Assembly (NCBI GenBank): GCA_031270875.1
Contig: JAISXC010000029.1
Span: 1-30,145 of the forward strand
DNA: 30,145 bases
Source of the DNA: Desulfovibrio sp.
GTDB taxonomy: Bacteria > Desulfobacterota > Desulfovibrionia > Desulfovibrionales > Desulfovibrionaceae
Direction of reading: 5' to 3'
The notes beneath the pieces are model-generated. The model ran no database searches. It saw only the letters and a program-made list of their open reading frames with translations, and was not told where the DNA came from. Shown piece by piece: positions 1 to 8,639 of this stretch. The position numbers were made by a program, and so were the translations under genes. Within the stretch, counting starts at the first letter, position 1. Every line of letters starts with the position of its first letter.

Positions 1-1365
1 CGCAAGCAGTTCCGCTGTCTTGTCTTCCAGCAGGGCGCGATTGGCGCGGCTTTCCACATTCAGGCGCAGGATCGGCTCCGTGTTGGACATGCGCAAATTG
101 AAGCGCCAATCACGAAATTCCAGATTGACGCCGTCCAGGCGGTCTTCATATGCGGCTTGCGCCGCGTAACGGTCGCGGATGCGTTTCATCAGTTCCCCGG
201 CGTTCGGCACGCGCCTGTTTATCTCCCCGCTGCAGGGCCAGGCGGCCATGCGTTCCGCCGCCAGCCCGGCAAGGGACTGCCCCGTGCGGGAGAGCAGTGA
301 GGCCACAAGCAGCCAGGGCAGCATGCCGGAATCGCAAAAGGCGAAATCGCGAAAATAGTGATGGCCGCTCATCTCCCCGCCGTAGAGGGCGTTTTCCTCC
401 CGCATTTTTTCCTTGATGAAGGCATGACCTGTTTTGCCCATAACGGGCACGCCGCCCGCGGCGAGCGCAATTTCCCGCGTGTTCCAGTACACCCGCGGGT
501 CATGAATGATTCTGGCGCCGGGGCAGCGCCGCAAAAGTTCCTTGGCCAGGATGCCGACGCAATAGTAGCCTTCAATGAAATTGCCCTCGCCGTCATAGAA
601 AAAACAGCGGTCAAAATCGCCGTCAAAGGCGATGCCCATATCCGCGCCGGACTCTCTCACGGCTCCGGCCGTTTCTTCACGCTTCTCCGGCAGGAGGGGA
701 TTGGGGACACCGCCCGGAAAATGCCCGTTGGCCTCCATCCGGCGAAAAACAAACTCAAAGGGCAACAGGGGCGCGAGTTCTTCAAGGACAAGACCCGCGC
801 AGCCGTTGCCGGCATCCGCAAGAATTTTCAGTGGCTTACGCGCAGGACAGGGCGCGCGGCCGTATTCGGCAAGCCAGCGCACGTATTTCCCGCGGAAAGA
901 GAGGCTGCGCGGCCCGGGAGTGGAGAGGCGCGGCCTTCGCGCGGGCGGGGGCGCGTTCAGCAAGCCGCCGACAGCGGCTTTCAGCTCATGGAGGCCGGAA
1001 TCCGCGCTCACGGGGATGGCCCCGCCGCGCACCAGCTTGAAGCCGTTTTCGTCCGCAGGGTTATGGCTTCCGGTGATCATAACGCCGCCGTCAAAACCCT
1101 GCCGCGAGGCGGCGTAATATATTTCCTCGGTGCCGCAAAGACCGATGTCCGTCACCCGCGCTCCGCCGTCGGCAAGCCCTTTTGTCAGCGCGGCGCGCAA
1201 AGCCGGGCCGCTGAGCCGGGCGTCGCGGCCGACGACGACATTGCGCGCGGCAAAATTTTGGGCAAAGGCGTATCCCAGAGCCCAGGCGATGGAGGCATCA
1301 AGATCTTCCGGCACGCGGCCGCGTATGTCGTAGGCCTTGAAGCAGGAGAGCGATTTTTTCAACAT
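1..1365 (-). CDS. manB: Phosphomannomutase/phosphoglucomutase, C-terminus cut by window edge
   Basis: Alpha-D-phosphohexomutase that interconverts mannose or glucose 6-phosphate and 1-phosphate, supplying sugar nucleotides for LPS or exopolysaccharide. It reads without a stop from the ATG at 1363-1365 to base 1, giving 455 residues. The family is usually about 455-465, so only the last few residues are missing. All four active-site loops are visible: TGSHNP at 98-103 with the phosphoserine Ser100, the metal loop DGDFDR at 248-253, the sugar loop GEMSGH at 330-335 and the phosphate loop SNTEP at 427-431. No strong ribosome binding site precedes the start. It is divergent from the SLC13 gene. 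Family assignment is firm; sugar specificity (ManB, CpsG or AlgC type) cannot be read from sequence. Confidence 0.93.
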   Translation of the reverse strand, partial: MLKKSLSCFKAYDIRGRVPEDLDASIAWALGYAFAQNFAARNVVVGRDARLSGPALRAALTKGLADGGARVTDIGLCGTEEIYYAASRQGFDGGVMITGSHNPADENGFKLVRGGAIPVSADSGLHELKAAVGGLLNAPPPARRPRLSTPGPRSLSFRGKYVRWLAEYGRAPCPARKPLKILADAGNGCAGLVLEELAPLLPFEFVFRRMEANGHFPGGVPNPLLPEKREETAGAVRESGADMGIAFDGDFDRCFFYDGEGNFIEGYYCVGILAKELLRRCPGARIIHDPRVYWNTREIALAAGGVPVMGKTGHAFIKEKMREENALYGGEMSGHHYFRDFAFCDSGMLPWLLVASLLSRTGQSLAGLAAERMAAWPCSGEINRRVPNAGELMKRIRDRYAAQAAYEDRLDGVNLEFRDWRFNLRMSNTEPILRLNVESRANRALLEDKTAELLA

Positions 1366-1386
1366 GCTGCACTCACAAGTTATAAT
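1358..1386 (+). promoter_or_regulatory. Candidate sigma-70 promoter for the SLC13 gene
   Basis: A consensus TATAAT at 1381-1386 lies 17 bases after TTCAAC at 1358-1363. The -10 is perfect and the -35 poor. It overlaps the start of the divergent mutase gene. The transcript would have a leader of about 130 bases. Judged by eye only. Confidence 0.35.
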
Positions 1387-1521
1387 CATTCAAAACAGTA
1401 TTTGTTGTTCCCGCGTGAAAGGCATGCCGCGGGCGGTGTGGCGAACGCGTTTATGGACAGGGAACGCGGATTGTGACACCATGGCGAAAATTGTAACTGC
1501 GTTGCAGAGATGGAGGTAGGC

Positions 1522-2808
1522 ATGGAATTGTCCCCAGCTGTACTTACGTTGATTGTATTGGGCGTCATGGCCATTCTTTTTGTCACGGAGATCACCCCCC
1601 TCGCCATCACCGCAATGGGTGGCGCCGTGGCTTTGGGAATGTTGGGCGTTATCCCGACATCGACGGTATTTTCGGGGCTTTCCAATTCAACGGTGGTGCT
1701 TTTCGCCGGCATGTTCGTCATCGGCGCGGCCATGTTCCATACCGGGCTGGCGCAATGGCTGGGCGGATTTGTGGTCAGGGCCTGCGGTGCCGGAGAAAAA
1801 AGCCTGATGTTCGGCACCATGCTTATCGCGGCCCTGCTTTCGGCCATTTCCTCCAACACGGGAACCACCGCGGCCCTCATGCCGGTGGTCATAGGAATTT
1901 GCAGCGCGGCGCGCATTTCCCCTTCGCGGCAGCTCATGCCCCTGGCGTTCGCGGCGGGCTTCGGCGGCACCATCACCCTGGTGGGCACGCCCCCCAACAT
2001 TATCGCCAACGCCGCCCTCAAAGCCGCGTCAATGGAGCCTTTCGGCTTTTTCGAATTCGGCAAGATAGGCATCCCCATGACTCTTTTGGGCATCCTTTAC
2101 ATGATGCTTGTCGGTTCCAAGCTGCTGCCGAAGAGGAGCGAGGCCGTTCAGGAAGAGGTGGAGGCCGCCGCGGAGGCTGAGGTCGTGGGAGGCAAGGTAT
2201 CCAGCAATCCGCGCAAGATGTGGATAACGGGCCTTACCCTGCTTGCCGTCGTCATCATCATGGCCCTGGACATCAGGCGGGTTCCCCTGGAGATGGCGGC
2301 GGTCATCGGCGCGTGCTTTCTGGTGCTCACCGGCTGCATTGAGGAACGCCTGGCCTACCGCAGCATTGACTGGGTGACCATCTTTCTTTTCGCCGGCATG
2401 ATGCCGGTGGCCACGGCCCTGGATAAAAGCGGCGCCGGAAAGCTCATTGCCGACAGCGTCATCAATCTTATGGGCGGCCATCCCTCACCCTACTTTCTGA
2501 CCGCCGTGCTCTTCATCCTTTCGGCCGGCCTTACCCAGTTCATGTCCAATACCGCCTCATCGGCGCTGCTTTGTCCCATCGGCCTTTCCATCGCCAAGGG
2601 CATCGGCGTTTCCCCGCACGCCGTCATCATGGCAGTGGCCATTGCCGCCTCATGCGCCTTTGCCACCCCTGTGGGCACGCCGCCCAATACCCTGGTTCTG
2701 GGCGCCGGCGGATACCGTTTCATGGATTATGTAAAGGCCGGTTCTCCCCTGGTGGTCATCTACTTTTTGTTCTGCACGTTCTACATCCCCCTGATCTGGC
2801 CTTTCTGA
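1522..2808 (+). CDS. SLC13/DASS family sodium:carboxylate (anion) symporter
   Basis: Inner-membrane secondary transporter of the divalent-anion:Na+ symporter family, which imports di- and tricarboxylates or sulfate. The 428-residue protein is hydrophobic and shows the internal repeat of the family: SNT motifs at about 111-113 and 342-344, each followed by a VGTPPN segment (about 154-159 and 384-389). In the family these SNT motifs form the sodium and carboxylate sites. An upstream in-frame ATG at 1510 is possible. I chose 1522 because a GGAGGT at 1512-1517 sits 4-5 bases before it. The gene stands alone, convergent with the lipoprotein gene. Substrate unknown; a C4-dicarboxylate, citrate or sulfate are all possible. 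Confidence 0.88.
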   Translation: MELSPAVLTLIVLGVMAILFVTEITPLAITAMGGAVALGMLGVIPTSTVFSGLSNSTVVLFAGMFVIGAAMFHTGLAQWLGGFVVRACGAGEKSLMFGTMLIAALLSAISSNTGTTAALMPVVIGICSAARISPSRQLMPLAFAAGFGGTITLVGTPPNIIANAALKAASMEPFGFFEFGKIGIPMTLLGILYMMLVGSKLLPKRSEAVQEEVEAAAEAEVVGGKVSSNPRKMWITGLTLLAVVIIMALDIRRVPLEMAAVIGACFLVLTGCIEERLAYRSIDWVTIFLFAGMMPVATALDKSGAGKLIADSVINLMGGHPSPYFLTAVLFILSAGLTQFMSNTASSALLCPIGLSIAKGIGVSPHAVIMAVAIAASCAFATPVGTPPNTLVLGAGGYRFMDYVKAGSPLVVIYFLFCTFYIPLIWPF

Positions 2809-2841
2809 CAGACACGGAATCAGGGGAACGAAAGGCGGGCC

Positions 2842-3561
2842 TTAAAAGGCAAGCCCTTCCCCGCGCCGCTCGCCGTCGGCGCCGCGTTTGCCTGAGGCCG
2901 TGCCCCAGCTTGCCACCTTGCGGCCCATGTCATAGGCGAGCGCCCGCGTGACCAGCCCGGCAGGATCAGCCGGTATGCGTTCCTTGATGGAAAAAAGGTA
3001 AAAATCGTGCACCTGCCGCGCTTCCATCAACCCGCCCTGGGCCAGAGACCACACAAGGTTGCCTGTCCTGACCTCGTAGATTTCCACGGCCAGAGAGACG
3101 GAACTCTCCCCGCCGGATCCGCCGTCCAGATAGTGGTTGATATAGCCGCCCACCAGATATTCGGCGCCCCTGGCGCGCGCCAGAGCGGAAGACCGGTGTC
3201 GTTCAAAGGGGCCCTGTTCCGGCGCGTATTCCAAAACGTCAAAACCTTCAAGGGAAAGCCATATTTGCCACACCTGGCGCGATACCATGTCGCTGAAACT
3301 CACGGGGCTGCTGACCTGCTGGGTAAAGCGCAAGGGAACAAAGAGGGCGCGGGGCTTGCGATCCAGCCTGCCGCGTGGGGAAATATAGACAGCCGGCGGC
3401 TGGCGGCGGACAAAATTGTCAATGTGTATCTGGAACGGCGTGCTGAAGTCGCCCGCCAGGGAAATAAATCCGGCAGTGTCGCTGGGCTCTCTGGCGCAGG
3501 CCGCAAGAACGGCGCACGCCAGCAGAAAAGCAAGAAGGATAAGCGATTGCGGGGATTTCAT
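2842..3561 (-). CDS. Putative outer-membrane lipoprotein
   Basis: 239 residues with a type II signal peptide: a basic start, a hydrophobic core, and a lipobox LAAC with the lipidated cysteine at position 22. The residue after the cysteine is alanine, so the common +2 rule predicts outer-membrane sorting. The mature part alternates hydrophobic strands with the pattern EYLVGGYINHYLDGG and a following strand SLAVEIYEVRTGNLVWS. This resembles the fold of secreted lipoproteins of the CsgG/LpoB-like group, but I cannot name the family. It begins 18 bases after the zinc-ribbon/Yip1 gene, so the two are probably co-transcribed. No function is assigned. Confidence 0.75.
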   Translation of the reverse strand: MKSPQSLILLAFLLACAVLAACAREPSDTAGFISLAGDFSTPFQIHIDNFVRRQPPAVYISPRGRLDRKPRALFVPLRFTQQVSSPVSFSDMVSRQVWQIWLSLEGFDVLEYAPEQGPFERHRSSALARARGAEYLVGGYINHYLDGGSGGESSVSLAVEIYEVRTGNLVWSLAQGGLMEARQVHDFYLFSIKERIPADPAGLVTRALAYDMGRKVASWGTASGKRGADGERRGEGLAF

Positions 3562-3579
3562 ACCAGAGTCTCCTGGGAA

Positions 3580-4644
3580 TTATCCTTGGACGGCCCTCAT
3601 AAACTGCGTCAAAAACATCAGGGCCGCAAGGCAGGCGGGCGCAAAGCCCGTCAAAGTCTGGCCCCAGGAAAGCCTGAGGCTTATGCGGCAGCCGGCGGTG
3701 ATGCAGCTCAGGCTCCACACAAAGCCCGCCAGAGAGCCGATCAGCGGAATGACGCACAGCAGCGACGGGGCAGCGCTGTAGGCGATGACCTGAAAAACGA
3801 GGGAAAAATCCGCCCTGTCGGGTGCCAGAAAACGATAAGCCAAATGGATGATGGCGGAAAAAAAATACAACTCCAGAACGAGCAGGCCTGTTCTGAGCAG
3901 AACCGTCATGGCGAGATTCGCCTGCGGGGCCAGCATGTCCAGCAGTTTCGCAAGCTGCGGGTCTGCGGGGGGGCCGCCGGCGCTCATGTATTGCAGCAGC
4001 ATATAGCCCCAGAAGCGCTCCAGGACAATCTGGGCGACGCCCACCAGCAGATAAAAGCCCAAGGCGCGCAGCGGGCGCGGCTGGGGCTTGAGCGCGCCGA
4101 AAAATCGCGGCGCGGCAAACATGACGCACAGTACCGTCTGGTAAAAGGCGGCGAACCAGCCATACGGGGCGGGAGCAACGGCCCACGGATTGCCGGCCGG
4201 GGAGCCGGTTTCCTCCTCCGGGACATCAAAGCGCGCCGCCTCCCGGCTGTAGGCGCGGCTGGCGGCCAGACGCATGTCTTCACCGGCCTTGTCCCCCCGC
4301 GCGCCCGCGCGCGCGGGGGCGGAAGCTTGCCCCTGCCCGTCGCGGGATACTCCGCTGTTTTCGGCGGCATCTTCATCCTCCCGACCGGTCGCGGAAGATT
4401 CCCGTATTGTGTCGCGGCCCGGCACGACGGCTCCGGGGGGCAGCGGATCGTCCGCATCCTGCGGCGTGTCTTTGCGCGGGGAGGGTGCCGCCCCTGTGCC
4501 GGGACCAACCTCCGGCGCGCTTTCAGCCGGAGAAAAACGGAAACGGCAGGAACATTTGGGACAGGTGGCGACAACGGAATGCGCCGGCATTTTTTCCGGC
4601 GGCACATCTCTGGAAAACGCGCAGTTTGGGCAGGTGATGACCAC
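3580..4644 (-). CDS. Zinc-ribbon (MJ0042-type) Yip1-domain membrane protein
   Basis: 354 residues in three parts. The N-terminus is a zinc ribbon with cysteine pairs C5/C8 and C28/C31 (CPNC, CPKC). A charged, proline- and alanine-rich linker of about 130 residues follows. From about residue 165 there are several membrane helices with the look of a Yip1 family domain. The start is GTG at 4642-4644, fixed by AAGGAG at 4651-4656 six bases upstream. Similar zinc-ribbon/membrane fusions are common in delta-proteobacteria-type genomes; their role is unknown. First gene of a two-gene unit with the lipoprotein. The GC-rich linker also creates a long false reading frame on the plus strand. Confidence 0.75.
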   Translation of the reverse strand: MVITCPNCAFSRDVPPEKMPAHSVVATCPKCSCRFRFSPAESAPEVGPGTGAAPSPRKDTPQDADDPLPPGAVVPGRDTIRESSATGREDEDAAENSGVSRDGQGQASAPARAGARGDKAGEDMRLAASRAYSREAARFDVPEEETGSPAGNPWAVAPAPYGWFAAFYQTVLCVMFAAPRFFGALKPQPRPLRALGFYLLVGVAQIVLERFWGYMLLQYMSAGGPPADPQLAKLLDMLAPQANLAMTVLLRTGLLVLELYFFSAIIHLAYRFLAPDRADFSLVFQVIAYSAAPSLLCVIPLIGSLAGFVWSLSCITAGCRISLRLSWGQTLTGFAPACLAALMFLTQFMRAVQG

Positions 4645-5194
4645 GACATACTCCTTGACAACCCGGGGGCCTGTTTTTTGCGCGCCCTTTGGCGATAATA
4701 TATTCTACGGCCTTTCGCGGGCGCGCGCAAGCGGCGAACGCCCTGGAAACGGACAGATTGAGAGATTATTTTTGTTTTACAGATAGTTGCGTAAAATTTA
4801 TATTTTTTTTGGAAAATTTTTAGACTTTTCTTCTCCGCGCGATTTCAGTTTTCCCTTGATTCCGACTTGTTGACGGAAAGAATTGCTTTGAGGAAGCCGC
4901 TCTGAACGCCGTCCGGGAAATGCGTTTCCTGTCGGGCAAACTCAGGGGAGCCCCCGTCAACACCCTGGTTCTGCTGCCCTTCTCCTTCAGACTGCGCTGA
5001 TCCGGGCGGGCCGGATGTCTGCATCCCGGTGAAACTGTCCGGCGGATGAGGGACCTGCCCTGAAGATCGCGTCACATAAATTTCATAGTATTGATATGCG
5101 ATTGCCGCAAATATGCTCTATTGCTTGGAGCAGACCGTGCGCCGCTGAAAGTGAAAGCGGCGCGAACGGACGCGATTTTACCCGGGGAAATGTT
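4645..5194. other. 550-bp intergenic region without a convincing gene
   Basis: It separates the divergent zinc-ribbon and EAL genes. A strongly AT-rich stretch lies at about 4760-4835, consistent with promoters but with no clear -35/-10 pair. A 76-codon minus-strand frame at 4845-5075 begins with GTG, has no ribosome binding site and is rich in Gly, Ser, Pro and Gln; I do not accept it as a gene. No repeats or hairpins stood out. Confidence 0.6.
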
Positions 5195-7018
5195 ATGGAC
5201 ATTCGCACTCTCTCGTCAATTATGGAAAACAGGCAAATAAAAACGGTATTTCAGCCGATTGTGTCGTTGCGTGATGGAAGCGTGCTTGGTCATGAAGCCT
5301 TATCAAGAGTCAGTGGCGAAAACAGTCATATAACACCTGACGTATTGTTTGATTTCGCCCAAAAATATAACTTGTCGCCGGAGCTGGAATATTTGACGAG
5401 AACAATCGCGATCACGAACGCTTCCGAAAAGATATTGAAAAGAAATACAAATGCTAAAATATTCATTAACATAAGCACGACAGCGTTACAGGATAATTGT
5501 TTCAGAACGGGGTTTACAAAAAACATGCTGCATACGCTTCATCTTGAAGAAAAAAATATAATTTTTGAGATTACCGAAAAACATGCGACGGATAACATAC
5601 ACACGTTCAAGTCGCTTATCAATCATTACAAGGAGCAGAATTTTCAAATCGCCATTGACGATCTGGGATCGGGCTATTCCGGGTTGAATCTCATCAGTGA
5701 AATATCGCCGCATTACGTCAAACTGGATATGAATTTGATACGTGACATAAACAATAACAGGCTGAAGCAGGGATTGATCAGGGGGATAGTCGAATTTTCG
5801 AACATAGCCAGCATCCTGCTGGTCGCCGAGGGGATAGAATCCCAGGAAGAGCTGGAAACCGTCGTCAACCTTGGGGTGCAATACGGACAAGGATATTACA
5901 TCCAGATGCCCTGCGAGGATCTTATTGACTTAGATGCAATTTTCCTCAAGGTGCTGCGAGACATCAATGCCAAAAAGAATAATTTTCACGCCAGAAGCCT
6001 GTCTGGCATCTATATCAAAAATCTCTGCACACATATCCATATTGCCTCGCCGCACGAACAGGTCAGGGACATCTACGCGGTCCATGCGAATAACGCCGAT
6101 TTCACGGGGATCTGCGTCGTGAGCGGCGGAGTGCCTGTCGGCATTGTCACCCGCGAAAACCTGTTCCGGGTGCTCGGCGGGCAGTTCGGCTTCAGCTTGC
6201 ACAACCGCAAGTCCGTCGCGGAAATCATGGACAGGGAATTTCTGGCCGTGGATGAAAGAGAGTCTGTCAACATTGTTTCCGGCCTTGCCATGTCAAGGCC
6301 CCGCGACAAATTGTACGACTTCATCGTCGTTACCGGCGATCAGCGATACCTCGGCATAGTGACGATCAAAAATCTGCTGATAAAAACCACGGAGATAGAA
6401 ATTTTTACCGCCAAACACCAGAATCCCCTGACAGGGCTTCCGGGCAATGTTTTCATTGAAAAAGAACTCTCCGCGTGCATCTCCGGCGCGTCAAAATTCA
6501 GCGTAGCCTATATTGATCTGGACAATTTCAAGGCGTACAATGACATCTACGGCTTTGAAAGGGGCGACTGCGTACTGAAGCTGCTCGCCGACAAGCTGAA
6601 AGAGCTTGTTTCCGACGTATGCTTCATCGGTCATGTCGGCGGCGATGATTTTGTCGCCATTGTATACGGGCATGTCACTGAGGACTATTTCGCGGACGCC
6701 CTGGACAAATTTTCGTCGGACGTCCTGTACTTCTACAACAACGACGACATCAGGAACGGATACATCACGGCGCATGACAGGGACAACAGGATCCGGCGGT
6801 TTCCCCTCCTCGGCGTCACATGTGTGCTTGTCAACAACGCGCATTGTTCCTACGCGAGCATTCATGACCTTGGCGAAACGCTGGCGAGGCTCAAAAAATC
6901 GGCAAAGGCGAACAAATTCACCCGCTACCAGGGGGAACGGCGCCGCCGGAGGGAAGAGCGCCTCCCGCGCCTCGGGGCAACCCGCTGCGCGCCACTTCCA
7001 TATTGTGCAAATTCATAA
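5195..7018 (+). CDS. EAL-CBS-GGDEF cyclic-di-GMP signalling protein
   Basis: 607 residues, cytoplasmic, no membrane segment. Residues 1-250 are an EAL phosphodiesterase domain with the expected catalytic set: EALSR at 34-38, N92, E125 and E128, the DDLGSG loop at 155-160, K176, AEGIE at 211-215 and QGY at 232-234. Residues about 265-400 form a CBS pair, a likely nucleotide sensor. Residues 405-575 are a GGDEF domain with TGLPGN and DLDNFK but a changed signature, GGDDF at 482-486, and no RxxD inhibitory site. I infer an active phosphodiesterase regulated by a GTP-binding or weak cyclase domain. Start 5195 follows a GGGGA; an upstream in-frame ATG at 5096 lacks support. The first half is clearly more AT-rich than the second. 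Confidence 0.88.
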   Translation: MDIRTLSSIMENRQIKTVFQPIVSLRDGSVLGHEALSRVSGENSHITPDVLFDFAQKYNLSPELEYLTRTIAITNASEKILKRNTNAKIFINISTTALQDNCFRTGFTKNMLHTLHLEEKNIIFEITEKHATDNIHTFKSLINHYKEQNFQIAIDDLGSGYSGLNLISEISPHYVKLDMNLIRDINNNRLKQGLIRGIVEFSNIASILLVAEGIESQEELETVVNLGVQYGQGYYIQMPCEDLIDLDAIFLKVLRDINAKKNNFHARSLSGIYIKNLCTHIHIASPHEQVRDIYAVHANNADFTGICVVSGGVPVGIVTRENLFRVLGGQFGFSLHNRKSVAEIMDREFLAVDERESVNIVSGLAMSRPRDKLYDFIVVTGDQRYLGIVTIKNLLIKTTEIEIFTAKHQNPLTGLPGNVFIEKELSACISGASKFSVAYIDLDNFKAYNDIYGFERGDCVLKLLADKLKELVSDVCFIGHVGGDDFVAIVYGHVTEDYFADALDKFSSDVLYFYNNDDIRNGYITAHDRDNRIRRFPLLGVTCVLVNNAHCSYASIHDLGETLARLKKSAKANKFTRYQGERRRRREERLPRLGATRCAPLPYCANS

Positions 7019-7062
7019 TGTTGGCTCTGTGCCGACCAGCTCAATCCATAATCGCTACAATA

Positions 7063-7107
7063 CAAAAAAATGCGAAACAGCGCCTGCACGCATTACAACG
7101 TGGCGCT
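7063..7107 (-). terminator. Weak candidate terminator downstream of folC
   Basis: Arms AGCGC at 7079-7083 and GCGCT at 7103-7107, with an inner CACG/CGTG pairing, can fold. Read on the minus strand, the stem is followed after about nine bases by a run of T (A-run at 7063-7069 on the plus strand). The spacing is longer than ideal, and the stem has a bulge. Confidence 0.3.
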
Positions 7108-7156
7108 CAGGCGGCAAAACTTCGGCGAAAGCATCCCGGTTGTCCATACAGATTTT

Positions 7157-8440
7157 TCATGAATAGTCCGCTCCTGCCTGCATCGTGGCGGGATAAAGCG
7201 CGAAAAATTCCGCCAGCAGGTACAAGGAACCGGTGAGCAGTACAGGGTTGGCGGAACTGATTCCGGAAATGCCGCCCAGGGCGGACAGCGCCGCGGAAAT
7301 ATTTTCAACGGGCCGAGCCGTCCGCGGCGCCGCGCCGTTCCAGACGCAAGCCATCTCCACAGCCGAAGCGGCCCGGAGATTCCGCAAGGCGGGAATATAT
7401 ACCGGCGCGTCGCCGACAAAACGCTTCAGCAACATGGCGGACGACCGCCAATCCTTGTCCGCAAGGCAGGAAAAAACAGCGCAGGCCGGACGGATTCCGG
7501 CATCGCGGAGCGCCTCGACCAGTGTTTTCATGCCGTGGGGATTGTGGGCTCCGTCCAGAAGCAAGTCGGGATATGCGTGGCCGCCCGCAAGGCGTTGCAT
7601 GCGGCCAGGCAAAAAGGCGCGCCGCAATCCTTGCCTCTGCGCTTCCGTATTGTCCGCTTCGCGCCCGAGCATTGGAGCAAGGAGGCGCCAGACGGCAAGA
7701 GCCAACCCCGCGTTGCGGAGCTGATGCGAACCGGCGAGACCCGGCCGCAAAGGAGAATCCTCTGGTATGGCCTGAGCCAGATACAGCCGGACGCCGCTCC
7801 TTCGCGCGGCCTCGGCCAGGCATTCCGCGGCCGTCGGGTATTGCGCGGTCGTGACGGCCACCGCGCCGTCGCGTATGGCGGCGGCTTTGTCCGCGGCTAT
7901 CCGCGAAAGCGATTTCCCCAGAACGTCCTTGTGATCCACGGCAATGGGCGTAAAACAGAGCAGATCGGCTTTCATGGCGGTTGTCGCGTCGTGGCGGCCG
8001 CCAAGCCCAGCCTCGAATATCGCCACGTCGACGTTGTTTTGTCGAAAAAGCAACGCCGCCAGCACGGTCAGCCATTCAAAATAGGTCAGATGCCGCGAGC
8101 ATCCGCAAAACGTGTTGGCGACCCGGAGCCATTGTTCTTTCGGCAGCGGACGACCATCAATACAAATACGCTCCAGTGGCGAAACAAAATGCGGCGACGT
8201 GTACAGACCGGTACGGCATCCGTGGCCCGCGCACAGCGATGCCAGCAAAGAAGCGGTGGACCCCTTGCCGTTGGTGCCGAGAACCTGGACCGTGACAAAA
8301 GGCGGCCGCTCCAGTCCCTGAGCGGCCAGAACCCGCCGCATGCGCTCCAGGCTCAGATCCATGTGAAAAAGCCCGAGGCTCGCGAGATGATTCAGCACTT
8401 CTTGAAAAGTATTGAAAGTGAAATCGGTGCCGCCTGTCAT
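7157..8440 (-). CDS. folC: Bifunctional folylpolyglutamate/dihydrofolate synthase
   Basis: Cytoplasmic ATP-dependent ligase that adds glutamate to dihydropteroate and to reduced folates. The 427-residue length is typical. Visible motifs are the P-loop GTNGKGS near residue 50, the EAGLGGRHDAT segment, the VDHKDVLG loop with the downstream lysine-rich helix, and DGAHNPHG in the C-terminal half. It is convergent with the EAL gene and lies 199 bases downstream of the hut operon on the same strand, so read-through is possible. Folate polyglutamates are housekeeping, although one-carbon metabolism meets histidine breakdown in some organisms. Assignment is firm. Confidence 0.93.
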   Translation of the reverse strand: MTGGTDFTFNTFQEVLNHLASLGLFHMDLSLERMRRVLAAQGLERPPFVTVQVLGTNGKGSTASLLASLCAGHGCRTGLYTSPHFVSPLERICIDGRPLPKEQWLRVANTFCGCSRHLTYFEWLTVLAALLFRQNNVDVAIFEAGLGGRHDATTAMKADLLCFTPIAVDHKDVLGKSLSRIAADKAAAIRDGAVAVTTAQYPTAAECLAEAARRSGVRLYLAQAIPEDSPLRPGLAGSHQLRNAGLALAVWRLLAPMLGREADNTEAQRQGLRRAFLPGRMQRLAGGHAYPDLLLDGAHNPHGMKTLVEALRDAGIRPACAVFSCLADKDWRSSAMLLKRFVGDAPVYIPALRNLRAASAVEMACVWNGAAPRTARPVENISAALSALGGISGISSANPVLLTGSLYLLAEFFALYPATMQAGADYS

Positions 8441-8639
8441 CCCGTCCGAACTGTGCCTGGAATTATGTTGAAAGACATTGCGTGGGCCTTGCCCGGGTTG
8501 CGTTTATCGTATTCTGGTGAAGTTTACTCAATTTCCCCGCGACGGTCATCAGGAATTTGTAGACCCCGCGGGTAATCTCCCCATTATTGGTCGAGGTTGC
8601 AAGCAGAGTCTATATGGAATATTTTATTTGGAATCAGAA

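Noticed and set aside
358..1476. Long plus-strand open frame of 372 codons
   Set aside because: It is antisense to the phosphomannomutase, whose four active-site motifs are intact on the minus strand; the frame is a by-product of high GC content.
3007..4698. Plus-strand open frame of 563 codons
   Set aside because: It runs through both the lipoprotein and zinc-ribbon/Yip1 genes on the other strand, has no ribosome binding site and no recognisable domain.
4845..5075. Possible 76-residue minus-strand protein
   Set aside because: GTG start without a ribosome binding site, low-complexity composition, no known motif.
7535..8575. Plus-strand open frame of 346 codons
   Set aside because: Antisense to folC, which has clear P-loop and ligase motifs.
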